From Vanilla planifolia (Eukaryota > Streptophyta > Magnoliopsida > Asparagales > Orchidaceae), in contig CM043875.1 of assembly GCA_023846275.1 (NCBI GenBank), positions 2,415,569 to 2,479,568 on the forward strand: a stretch of DNA of 64,000 bases. The letters run 5' to 3'. Below are positions 1 to 12,300 of this stretch, piece by piece (position 1 is the stretch's first letter; every line of letters starts with the position of its first letter). A program made the translations under genes and the position numbers. The notes beneath the pieces were generated by a model that had not been told where the DNA came from, ran no database searches, and worked only from the letters and a program-made list of their open reading frames with translations.

Positions 1-2480
1 CCATAAGCGAGAAGATAACTGGGTTAGACATCTAGTATTGGTTTGGCAGTAATCTTAAGCTTCTCTAATAATGTTCCATGGTTGTTTGGGACTAAGTTAA
101 AAGCTGTTTTCTTCATCACTTTAGCTGAAACCACCAGATAAAGATCATTTCATTGTTTTTTGGTCGTTTTGGCATCATGAATTGGGTTTCTTGTTGGCTT
201 CAGCAATGCTGAAGCAAAGTGAAAGATTGTGTTGTGTTTTAACAAAACTTATGAATGCAAATGTAAATCTAATTTGTGTACATTTAATCAATAAAGCTCA
301 TTGGTAGTTAGTACACATACATAGGCAAAAATGTTGTTAATATTTAGTTATTCAATTTAATTTTTTTATTTTTTTAATTTTTTTTTGCTTTGCATATAAT
401 AATATTTGTGTAATAAAATATTATTATATGATTAGTGATGGGTAAAAATAAAATCCTTTTTAAGCTTCATTTTTAGCAAATGTTTGTAATCTATTTTTTA
501 TTTATATGTTTTTAATTTTTTTTTCAAGATATATCTTTGACAAATAAATTTTATTAAAGATTTATTTGTTTTAATTTATTTTTTGTGATAAAAATTTTCT
601 CAATCCTTTTCTAGTTCTTCTAGTAATCACAAATTGTTTCATTTGAGCATAAATTTTTATTTTACATTGAGATTTCATTTTCACTTTTATTATTTAAAAA
701 TTGTTACTAGTTTTTTGTGTTTTTAATTTTTTTTAAATGGATTTTTATTTTAAATTTTAATGTAAAGGATGTCTAATATCTAGATATCATCTAATTTTAT
801 TTGAAATGTTTATAAAATGATATCTTTTACTGACATTAAATTACCCAAGGTGATGGGCATCGACAACTCAATCAATTGGTAATCCCTAATTGCCAAAGGT
901 GATGGGCATTGACAAGCCAGCCAATCAATTGGTAACCCTAAACTTTATAGACACCTTTTAGATCTTGCATCATATGCTAGATTAAATGGGATTTGATTGT
1001 TTTGAATGCATGTATATACTATGGATAGCTTCTCATTATTACTTGTCTTTATTTTTTATAGATAGATTAAGCATAAAAACTTGAAAGTATATAATAATAA
1101 CTTTTGCGATCTTTGATTGCTAAATTGAAAAATTGTTACCAAACTATATTTTTGATCAAACCATTAATCGTCATTCATCCTTCTTAAATGTATGTTTTAT
1201 AAGACTTAGTACTAATTTTTCAAATATTTATCAAACATAAAATTTAATATTCAAGATCACTTTTACATTTATATCTTTAAAACATAATTAATTAAATAAT
1301 ATAATATAAATGACCATTGATCAAATTGATGTAATAATTTATTAGAATATCAAACTAAAATTAGTCATATGTAAACTAATTTTAAGTATCACACATTCAT
1401 ATTAAAGATTTGATTATGGATCAATTATTTGAGCTATCTTTGAAACAAATAAAATAACTTACACAATAAAAACATGGTTTATGAAAATTAATATATCTCA
1501 CCTACTTTAGAAATTTTTATTGAAATTAAAAAAAAACTAATTATTTTATAGAAGGGGTTTTCAATGGTTTAAGAAAAAATGATTTAAATAATTTTGAATT
1601 CTTTTAATATCATCAAAATTTAAAACAAGTACAATGAATTATATGATTTAAATGAATGATTCTTTGTGTCTTACCTATAGCACAAGACTAATATAATATA
1701 GAAATCAAATAAAATAAAGAAGAATCTTTGTTAAGAGATTGAAAATGGTGGTGGGGAATCAATGAAAAAATAATTTATTTTTTAGTAAATAAAAGGTAGA
1801 ATTAGAAATAAAAATGAGTTCAAGAAATAAAATAAAAAAATATATATTTTAGGTTAGTATTTTACATGTTTTAATCTTATCATCATTAAATTTTATTATA
1901 AATAATTATGTAATAAAACAATTAATGTTATGAAAATTATTAAACTAAAATTTAAATTTTTTTTGTAAAAGAATAATTATATTTTACTTTTCTCATATCA
2001 TTTTTGTTACAAATATGATTAAACAAATATATAATTATGTTCAAAAAAATAATTATATAAAATATTAAAATTAAAAATAATATACTATACAATTTAACTC
2101 ATGTAAAAAAACTCATTTAAGACATCTTATAAAAATATTTAATATGATCTTTTTTACATTAAAGTCGTTGTTTGATAAATTTAGGTTAACATGTTAAATT
2201 ATTTAAACTCAAATAAGTTGTGAAATACTATTTAATCCAAATCTAAATTAACTCATTTTTAATATTTATTATAGTTTGAACCCTTCTAATCTTAATTTTA
2301 ATTTTTTTTATATTATCTCATTGATAGTTAAACATAAAATTATTCTAACTTATTCTAATTTGGGACAAAATGTGATCCATAAAAATAGAATAGGCAACAA
2401 TGGTTAGTCTTTAGCATAAAAAGTGATTTTCAAAACGCAAAAGCAATAACAAACATAACCAAATCAACTTCATGTTTGGG
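1..2480. other. AT-rich intergenic DNA
   Basis: No coding region is supported here. The first 300 bases are less AT-biased and contain AATAAA near 290, so they could be the 3' UTR of a plus-strand gene lying to the left; this is a guess. A small imperfect tandem duplication lies at about 844-945. The rest is low-complexity A/T sequence with no recognisable element. Confidence 0.5.
844..945. repeat. Imperfect 49-bp tandem duplication
   Basis: The string GGTGATGGGCAT occurs twice, 49 bases apart (about 849 and 898), each followed by a related GACAA...CAATCAATTGGTAA segment. The two units differ by a few substitutions and a short insertion. No function is evident. Confidence 0.7.
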
Positions 2481-2499
2481 GCGTGATCGTCTCTTTTCT

Positions 2500-3196
2500 T
2501 TTTTAATAAGAAGCTCCTCAGCTGAAAAACAAGCAGGAAATCTACTCCGTGCGCTCTACGGTTATCTCCGGCCTTAAATGCGAGGAGTACACCGCACAAG
2601 CTTCACACACTCCCATCGCTATCGAGATCCCTTCGAAACCGCCGGCAGGGTTCCCGACCACCAACGCTCCGGCGAACAACCGCACCTCGGCCTCCGGATC
2701 CCGAGCTCCTGTAGGGATTGCTACTCGGGAGAAGCCAGATCCAAGCTTTGGTAGCGAAATCTGTCCTTCTGTCTTTTTCTCGCTAATGCCGAATATTCAA
2801 GTGTTTTTAGCTGGTGTTTTTGATCTGGACTTGTGTGGTGGTTTTCTAAGTGGTTTTGTGGATGTAATTTTTGAATCTTGGTTTCTGCGTGGGATCCATG
2901 GGTACCTGCATTTATAGGATTTTTTATCGAGAATTTTTTGTCTGTTTGATGCTCTACTGTTTTCCTTTTCTCTTTCTCTCTCTAGCGGGAAAATCGGTTT
3001 TCTTCCTGTGTTTTCTGCTGGAGCGCATATCTTTTCATTATTTGCTGCTATACTTTTCCTACTTTCGGTGATTCGGTATCTCTGATGTTCATTTTGCTTT
3101 CCATTTCAGCTCTTTTTTAATCATAAAGTTACTTCCTTTTTAAAAAGGAATTCCTATACGAGGTACATCATTCCTCCTTTTGAATCTGTTTGAATC

Positions 3197-3233
<37 letters not shown>

Positions 3234-3306
3234 GCTACTCCTTTTGATCAATATCATGGTCCAGGAAAAGCCATTTTTGATAAGTAGTTTTATGCCAGGT
3301 TGAAAG
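2500..3306 (+). other. Probable 5' UTR and 5' UTR intron of the TRM-like gene
   Basis: A GC-richer block at about 2540-2760 stands out from the AT-rich flank and looks like a first non-coding exon; a donor-like site follows CAAGCTTTG near 2750. A long CT run at about 3196-3232 ends in CTAG (AG at 3233-3234), which would make a 3' splice site with an unusually pure pyrimidine tract. Short open frames in this stretch have no recognisable domain. Transcript ends are inferred, not seen. Confidence 0.45.
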
Positions 3307-6300
3307 ATGAACAAATTTCGAAACAGAAAGGAAAGGGGCCAACAGAAGATGTTAAGTGTATGTAAAGGATGCTGGATCAACAAGGTTTGACTTGAGCACT
3401 GGTGTGGATAAAGCTCAAGAAGATGGTAAGATTACTGTACGCCCTTTCTTTTCCTTTTCTCTTCTTTTCTTCATTGTATTTTTACCTATGCTTCTCAAAC
3501 ATGTAGAAGATAAACTATATGTGTACTTAGGCTGTTCTTTATCATCAACTCTGTGCTGTCTAAAGTATTAGTGCTATTCTGTTTCTTTATAATTTGGTTT
3601 AGATTATCTACTCCATTGTTCATTCGTTTTGTAATTTCTCTTGCAAATTTGCAGTCAAATGAGGTGGATTTAGTTCGAAGTGCCCAGAACAATTTTGTGA
3701 AGAAAGCGCTTTATACATTGGGTTCTCAGGTAGACGACGGAATAAATACTTTGATGCAGGATTATGCTCTTATTTTTGACAATATGAATAAGTTTGTGAT
3801 GACCTTAAGACAGGTAACTAATAAGATATGGTGGAGTTGTGGAAGGAGGCTAGGTGAAACGCCGATGAAGATGCTAATTGCACAAGAGATGACGACTGCA
3901 ATGGAATCGAAGGAGGCACGAACTAATCTTGTTGCCAAGTTAATGGGCCTGGAGACATTACCAGTGCAACAAAAAGTCCTGACTTACAAAAGAGATTCAC
4001 AAGAGAAGTATGGCAGATCTAATCTAGACTTTTGGCAACAGGAAGAAGGTGATCAGATGTATCAAAGAAGTGAATTAAGCATCAATAAGAGGTGTAAGGA
4101 TGTGCCAATTGTTGATTTGAACGTTTCAACGAAGGGCCAAATCAAGAACCAAAACCCACGAAACGGGGAGCATAAGGAAAAACCAATGAGAAAGAGGATG
4201 GCTCTCGTTCACCAAAAATTCATTGAGGCAAAACGTTTGGCTACTAATCAGAGGCTTCTGCATTCCAAAGAGTTCAAAAGTGCTCTCGAGGTACTTAGTT
4301 CGAATAGAGATTTGTTCCTCAAACTCTTGGAAGAACCGAATTCTATGCTTTCCTTGCAACTTAAAGAGCTTGAACAAACGGTTTCTTTGGGTTCCCAACC
4401 GAAGTGCATAACTGTGCTGAAGCCAGCAACGTTGATTGATTCGGATAATGAGAAATCCGTGAAGAAGGAACAATGTAGATACAGCGAGGAGCACAGGAGG
4501 GACATTGATGTTGAACAATTGACCTCCGGCTTCTTTCTTCCCAAAACTGAAATTGCATCACAGCCAACTAGGATTGTGGTTCTAAAGCCTAGCCCTGTCA
4601 CACCTCATGAAACCCAAACCAATCTGGCATCCCAAATTTATTTATCTGTTCCAGAAAGTAGATGCATGAGTGGAAATTTGAGAACTGATGAAGGTATGAT
4701 AACTAGGCAGAGAGCTGAGGAAAGCTCTAAGCAAATGCAGACAAATAGTAGATGCACTCAGAATGAGGAGTACGCAACTTCTGTTCTCTCTCATGGTTAT
4801 GCAGCCGATGAGAGTTCATTTAATACGTTTGAAAATGATTACAGAGAAGAAGGGGGAAGTGAATGCAGTGACTCTGACTTAATTACTCCCAGTTCACAGA
4901 AGTCATGCAGTCAGCAGAGATTTGGAAGTCCAGCCTCTTTGTCATCCTTTGTCTGTACACCGGGCTCACCCGACTCATCAGTGAGCAGGGAAGCCAAGAA
5001 AAGGCTTTCAGAAAGGTGGATGTTGGTTGCATCAAATGACATTAGCAATGAGCATAGAAATAGCTCAAGTACCTTGGGCGAGATGCTCGCTATCCCCGAG
5101 TTAAAGAATGAATTCGAGCTGGTTAATGGGCTTGCCATTTCACCCTGCGATTCCTTTGGACATAATCATGACATGAGCATGATGAATATATGTTCACCCA
5201 CGAGTAAGATGCCGGGTTTAAGCGATGATTTCCTAAAGAGCTTTACTATGTTGAAGTCTATTTCAGCTTCTGAATGCTATGACAACGGTAGGTTGAATGA
5301 AGCAACTTCTCACACACAATGTAGGAAATACATTCCTTTCAAAGATGTTCCAAATGGGAAAAGTCGGAAGGCATCTTTTAAGGAAAAAATTTCAGGTTTA
5401 TTCTTATCCAGAATGAAGAAATTAGTGAGGGAAAAGCCTGAACTTCCTGATAATTTGAGCTCTGATGGTAAACTCCATGTAGCCAATTCTTCAGAGGCAA
5501 AAACTGATCATGTTTCAAAATCCTACCGTGATGCGTTTTCCAAAGAAAATATTTCAAAAACTTTGGAGGAAAATTCTGGCAGGGCTTTATCTCCTACTTC
5601 GTCATATGGTCCAGAAAGGCATGGAAATATTTCCATCAACGTGAGCAGCATGCACCTCTTTATTCTCTGAATTTTCTATGAATAATTTGTATTTATAAGA
5701 CCCCGTGGATCATTGTTTTAGTTCTTCAAGGTACAATCTGAAGGATGTATCCATTCTTTCAGGGTATTCGTTCCATCGAGAAACTATGGAAAACTGACAT
5801 CTCTAGAGAAAACTCTAACCAACTGAGCCGCTTTTCAACACTGGAAAGCCCGTTTCCTGAAGATTTTGAAACTACTATTTCACATTCTTCTCAAGGTTTT
5901 ATGACTAACCATCTCAGTAAGTTTTTTGTAGTTTATTTGCTGCTTTTCATCTTAGCCTGTACGTCTTTGCACAGTTACCTTTACCCTTCTGTTTAACTTG
6001 CAGAAGCAGTTTCTCGATCCCCTCACATTGGGTCCGTTACCCGCTCCCATCAGGATGTTATGCATTTTGAAAATGCTTCTCTAAACTCCATAAAGCTTTT
6101 CAAGCTTTTCTCCAAAGAAGATGAGGAGCAGAAACGACTCGATTTTATTCGCAAGCTGCTTTCTTTTTCAAGCTTAGCTAATGAAAGTTCTAATTCGGTA
6201 TTGGCTAAGTCACATTCTTTGGATAGTCCATTAGATCCAATTTTGCTGGATGAGTTCTTGGACAGGAAAGGGGAAGAAGCGAAATGCAGGGAGAAGAGAT

Positions 6301-6677
6301 CAAACCAGAGGCTGTGGTTTGATTTTGTCAACGCATCTCTCAAGGAAATAGGTCATTGTGCCTTAACTGATGCATACCCATGGTCTACAACATTTGTTAT
6401 GTCTGGAAAACGGTTGAAAGCTAATCCTACAGTAATGGATACTGTTTGCTGCCGAGTAAAGGAATGTTTTTCAGTGGAAAGAAACTGCATATCAAGCATG
6501 GCTGAGAACATTAAGCAATATTTGGATTACTTTGTGAAGAGGGAGATTGCTGGTGGTCTATCGGCTGAATCAACGTGGGTGGAGATGGATGAGTTGTGCA
6601 AGGACATTGGTGAACAGTTGCTGGAAGAGTTGTTTGATGATGCAGTAACAGGCCTAACTGGTTTGAGTTTGAGCTGA
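3307..6677 (+). CDS. TRM/LONGIFOLIA-like protein with VAKLMGL motif and DUF4378
   Basis: Traced as four exons: 3307-3384 (start uncertain), 3655-5640, 5763-5916 and 6004-6677, about 960 residues. The second exon carries a GETPMKMLIAQEM stretch, then the VAKLMGLETLP motif (about residue 120), the signature of plant TON1-recruiting-motif (TRM) and DUF3741-associated proteins. The last exon holds the DUF4378 domain: WFDFVNASLKEIG, a middle helix, then VKREI and EMDELCKDIGEQLLEELFDD near the C-terminus. The long middle is low-complexity and Ser-rich. Family members such as LONGIFOLIA help place TON1 and protein phosphatase complexes on microtubules and influence cell elongation; that role is inferred from the family. 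Exons 2 to 4 join in phase with good splice sites. The first exon is the weak part: ATG 3307 stays in frame only if the weak donor AAG|GTTTGA at 3385 is used, whereas the stronger donor at 3426 would break the frame. Confidence 0.8.
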
Positions 6678-8470
6678 GTTCTTATAGCTTCTTCATTTCT
6701 AGTGAGTTCTTGTGTACATTTTTTACTTTGGCAAATCTTTAATATTGCCCTATTGGTAGATACATCTAAGGGTAACCTGTATTCCCAAGCTTGTAATGCA
6801 TGTGCATCAATTGACATTTGATTCTTTTTCACCTACTATTGTGAATTAGTTATCCTCAGTGTTTGTTTGCCATTATTGTAGACCTGTGACTCTTTGTCCT
6901 CAGGAACTTTGATATTAAACAGAAAACAAGAATACCAAAATAGCTAGCTGGATTGGTTGTAGTGAATAGGTTTTCTTGTGACTCTACTCTTTCTTGTTGT
7001 CTTGTTGCTGTAAGCGCTTCTTCCTTTCATTTTAATATCATCCTTAATACATGAAAGCTAGCTTCCAAGGAATATAAGACAAAGGCATCTAAGTCAGTTC
7101 ACCTGTTCCAAGGAATATATAACTTAAATTTCACATGTAAATCTGGTGAAGACTCAAAGAAAGAATAAAGATATGATACTACTTTATCCATAAAAAACTA
7201 AGGGAGAGTTAGGCATAGTTGTTATTGAATATTAGTTTGATTAATGATTAAATGTGATCGAACAATTGTTGGTGATGTTGAGGATAACAAGGAACCAAAT
7301 TCATGGATGGCTTCTCAATAATTATTTTTCATTAGAACATTGAGATTCCATCTTTGGGTTTAATGTTTAAACTATTCAGTGCAAGTTGGTTGTGCTATAC
7401 TTAACTCTCATCACCCACATGGAGCTATCAATATATTTAAAACATTAAAAGTCATGAGCTCTAACAACCTCTCATTTTATACTGTATTGAGCTTAGTTGA
7501 AAGTCGATAGCATATGAAGCCTGTAAGGATTGTTTGATGCAGTTTTTGAAGTTGAAAAAGGAACCTTGTGAAACTATTATTTAATGGCAATTTTCATTAA
7601 ATATACATGTTTTATGCAAGTAGATAGAAATTTTGTAGAAATGGTTTGATTAATTCTTTATAATTTTATGGTTGAGAAAAAAAAACAGCTTTAGCAGATG
7701 TTTTTAAAACAAAAATGAACAAAACCCTAGCATTCTATCCCCAAATTGGGTGCGTTTGGATGAAATGATTTATCTTGAATTGAGCTTTAGTCAAAGCAAT
7801 GAGGTTGAGTCATGAGCTAAAAAATGGCTCAAATCATAGCTGGATTAGCTCAACATGGTTTAAAATCATATCACATAGGCACATGCTTAAAAAGATGCAC
7901 AATACATACATTGTTGAATGCATTTATTGAAGCATGAGAGTATATTTGTATGTTTGGTATTGTTGAACATTTAAACTTATTTATATAAAAATTTGAGTAA
8001 AAGAAATAACTAATCAAAACCAAACCATTAATGAATCAAATTGAACTAGAGCTAAAACCAATGTTCGGTCGAGCTTGCAGTAGGATTGGATCCTTCCCAT
8101 CAAAAGATTGGATCAAACTAAAAATGGAATCAATCGAACATTTTTAATCCAATCTCAAGCCAACAAAGTTTGAATTTTTTTCATTCACATTACAAAATCA
8201 TTCAAATGCATGTCAAATAAGCCACATCAAAAAGCAAAAAAGAAAAAAAAAACCCACAAAGAGAGGGTAAAAGAACTGTCAATCTCAATTTATTAGGAGC
8301 GTGGTAGAGATGCATAACTAACAATAGTGACACCAAAAGAATGCTGGATAAGAAGGATTTATTGCTCTCGTCAATAAAAATCTATCTTATTTTAATCCTT
8401 ACAGAAAGGTAGCCTTCCGAAAGCATTGTTCTTGTTTTGCCATTTTAAATGAACTTTCTGACAACCAAAC
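6678..8470. other. 3' UTR of the TRM-like gene and intergenic DNA
   Basis: The first few hundred bases after the stop at 6677 have transcript-like composition and are probably 3' UTR. From about 7.2 kb the sequence is AT-rich with no open frame that resembles a known protein. No inverted-repeat element could be delimited. Confidence 0.4.
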
Positions 8471-8473
8471 ATA

Positions 8474-8635
8474 TTAGAAGACAAGGGAGTTATCCGCTGG
8501 GCCATGAAAGCAGCCACTGTGGTCCAAACAGCAGAGGGCAGAGGCAGCCAAGTTTACACTGTGGTCCTTCAGGCCACAAGCAACCAAACTTCGCTGCCAT
8601 TGAAGTAAAGACTCTGATGTAGCTGCTTCCATGTA
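8474..8635 (-). pseudogene. Possible terminal exon of an unrecognised gene
   Basis: On the minus strand a pyrimidine-rich tract ends in GGGCATCAG, a plausible 3' splice site, followed by an open frame beginning FYMEAATSESLLQWQRSL and ending in TAA at about 8474. Codon usage and composition look like coding sequence, but I do not recognise the protein. It lies about 570 bases downstream of the well-formed orphan exon at 9206-9310 and may belong to the same gene or remnant. No further exons were found, so a decayed gene fragment is the likeliest reading. Confidence 0.25.
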
Positions 8636-9205
8636 AAACTGATGCCCATGAGGGAAAAAAACAATAGATTCAATTCCCAACCACCTCAAAGAATCAATCA
8701 CAATAAACTCAACTCCCCAAAGCATTTATGAGTCTACCAAATGCCAATCAACCTAACAAACTTGCAGAAAACAAAACTCTTTCGTGCAGCAATTTCGACC
8801 AATCAACATGTGCACCATCACTTTGCATGGTTATTATGAAGGTTTGTGTTCATGAGGTGAAGAAAACTTGATATGTTACTTGGGCAATGGCGACTAAAGG
8901 TGACATGAAACATGCCTAGTTTAGAGTTGTGAGGTTTTCAATATCTTATGCTTCGATATTTTTGGTTTTGCTAGCATTGCTAATCCTCAGTTTATATGAC
9001 TTTTGAATGGGAAGAAATTAATCCTAAGGGTCTATCGTATGAAATAGTTTTTGGCACTATAGTAAGAGGAATTCTATCACACATTTTATCATTGCATTGA
9101 GGTACTGCAAACTTTAGGTCGATTGGTTGTCATTTGGACCTTACTGCACCACAATATAAGAGAGAGCACAAGAGAAGATTGTAGTCTATCATAGAAGGAT
9201 CTTAC

Positions 9206-9310
9206 CCAAGCTAAGAAGGTAGACACTCCAGTTTGATCTTCCAAACAAAGGCTATCGTGTTCAGTAAGACTCATTTGATCAAAGCAATAAAACAAGGTCT
9301 GATCATTAAC
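9206..9310 (-). other. Orphan coding exon, unrecognised
   Basis: A 105-base minus-strand interval, exactly 35 codons, lies between a good acceptor (TGCTTTAG) and a good donor (GTAAG) with no stop codon. It reads VNDQTLFYCFDQMSLTEHD and then SLCLEDQTGVSTFLAW. Its length being a multiple of three, flanked by matching splice sites, is unlikely by chance. I cannot name the family. With no start codon nearby and no clear upstream exons, it is either part of a gene with long introns or a leftover of a duplicated gene. Confidence 0.35.
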
Positions 9311-12300
9311 CTAAAGCAGAAAAAAACAACAAATATGATACATGTAAAAGAAATGAAAAAAAATAATCAAAGGTAGACACTCTACATGTAAGTTGATGAC
9401 ATATTCATCCAGAAAAGTTAAACTAAGTGCCTGCAACTTGAAGCAGGCATTTTGTATGATCTCTACTAAATCAAAGCTATCCCAATTACTGGTGTCATTG
9501 TTTGCTGCTTTAACTGCAAAAGTGATATTACTTGGATGAAAATTTTCAATTGTAAAACAGTGAAGTTGTTCACAAACGAAAAATAGTTCAACTCATTAAA
9601 GTTCAGTTTCAAAGTTTATGAATATCATTTTTCCTAAGATTTGATTGTTGTTTAATCTTCTTAGGTATTTGATATGATCTAATACGAGATATTGGGTTTG
9701 GATAAATTGTTTTGATACCACTTATGAAGATTAAATAAGCCCAAATGTGGAATTCTTTTTCTTAGAGTACCATGGGGCAACATAACAACTCAAAGAAATT
9801 CTAAAATTCAATACAACTCAAAACAACTTTTGAGAGAGAATAATTTAAAACCGTTAAGAATTAAATTACTGTAACCAGGTAAAACAAAGAGTTGTGTTGC
9901 AAAGAAGATGATGTGAATAATTGATGTGACTCTTCTAGATGCACCTGTGATTTTCCTAAACGATCAAACTATGTAGTAGTACGAAGATTTCCAAAGAAGA
10001 ATGTAGTATATTTAGATTTCCAGAATAATATCTCCTTTACATATTTTGCTAATATAAGATTTACTATTTTCTTTAAGTTTAGATGAGTATTATAGATGCA
10101 ATAGAGCTATTGAACTTCCCTTACAATCGGTTAGATGTTGCAAGTTTTCACAAATTCATTTGACCAATTTAACCCAAAGAGATAATTTATGAACTAGTCA
10201 TTTATCTGACCACATGTGTTTATCGAACAATCTATTCACTTCATTTAATCTCATCAGATTAAACATCAAATTATTCAATAGACATTTGATAAAAAGCTCG
10301 ATTTTTCCTTGACTAATCACATTAATGTTCAAGATGAGCAACAGATGGTCCAATATGCTTCCAAAAGAAATTCAATTTTCATTAAACATACCAAATTGAG
10401 AATATATGCATGTCATTTTTTCTTAGCCAACTTTAATATATTTTATTTTTTGGAGACTAGACTAATCTAAGTCTTTAAGTAAATGATCAATGTGATGATT
10501 TTGAAATATTTGTCAAAAACTTATTTCTTAAGCTTAAAAAGTGTGAATGCAAATGATATGCTATAAGCCTACTTATACTTATATTGAAGTTTTACCTATG
10601 CTTTTAACTTTAGGACTTGGACTCTTAAGCATTTAAAGAGTGTATCTAACTTATTTTGATACTTGATGTAATGCATTTTTAAATTTTTATCCTTGTAAAT
10701 TCATACATTTTTCGTAAGCATAATTTATTAAATAAAATATTTGAAAACATATGCAATTTTATGAGCTTAAATTATATGCATTTAGCACTAATATGATATT
10801 TTTAATGACCATTAGCTTAATCTAAGTGTTTTCTTGCATCTCAAGTTAAGCTTTTAGTTGTATTAATTTTATGCAATGCCTAAGATATATGAAAATAATG
10901 TAGAAAGTAATGCAAGTGTTATAATGCTTTTTTAGTTCTTGATCAAACCAAGAAAAATATAAAAGATAGTAATGCCTTTGAAAATTTTGTCAGTGATGTA
11001 TCATTTATCATTCCTATTACTTTATAGCAAACGTAGAAAAGATAGTGATTTCAAGTGAGAAGGAAGTTCATTCTTTGACGAACTTGGTGAGCAAATCTAA
11101 TGATGAAGTTGATACAATGATAGCCTCTTCCCAAAAATAACCTGCACATAACATTCCAAATTTTAGACATACATTTTCACAATTTGGTCAAATAAATATA
11201 TTTTTTGAAATTTTTAAATTTCATGAATATGAGAATTTTTATTATAAAACGGGTAATTTCATAGATAGATTATAATGATCGTAATATATGTATGACTCTT
11301 AAAGAAGTCAAAACATTATATAATGTTATAAAGAAAAATATATGAAATTAGTTAAAGTTTTTTGGGCTGAAATTAAACTTGTATTAGTGATTAAATCGTG
11401 AGGTAAATTTTATAAAATAATAAAAGGTTTTAAGATAAATAAAGTTTTAAATGAATTAATTAAAGATATAATAAATCCTTGATTAAAAGTATGTGGGTTA
11501 GGCTTCTCTTAAGAAGCAATTGAACATAAGGCTTCTAACGATCATGATGAGAGCATTCTTGTCTACATGGAGAATGATTAGAGGAGAGAATTGGATTTGG
11601 CAGGAAATAATACGAGAACTCGATTTCAAGTTTAGTCTTTTTTATTATTTTAATTTAATTTCGTTAAAACTTTTGGAGTGAAAGAGTCCTATATATGTAA
11701 TTGAGTTTGGGAAAACATGAGAAGGTTTTTATGATGTTAATTAAGCATTCAATGTTTGTGATCAAGAAAACCATGATTGTGTAAGAGAAAACCTGTAGCT
11801 CTAGGTCTTTGTCAAGTAATTGATTAGATGGTTCATTGAGCATTGGAGAAAACGAATGGATTTGTTAGATGGTCTAATTGTCATATAATTGGTTGTTGGA
11901 TAATCGGATAAGAGATGATTAGATCAGACGGTCTGACAAAGTAGCAAAAATCTGGGTTTATGAGCATTCAACAATTCGAGCGATTGTTTGATAGTTTAAC
12001 GGAAAGATCTTACATTAGGTACACAGTGGATGTTCTAACAAGAATGATCGAATAGTCTAATGGCATCAACATATAATCTAACATAGAGAACATAGTTATG
12101 TTTAATAAATTCTCTTATGCTTTGAGAATGTAATGAATATAATAAAACATGAGAATTACAAATAAAGATGAATATAATGCAAGATCTATATATAATTATA
12201 AAATAGAGAATATAAAATGGAACTTTGGAATTTCAAAAGCATAAGAATAATTTAATTAATAGTTTTTGAATTTTTAGACCTTATTAAATTTAAAAAATAT

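Noticed and set aside
4126-4601. Minus-strand frames of 68-130 codons
   Set aside because: Shadows of the TRM-like coding exon on the other strand.
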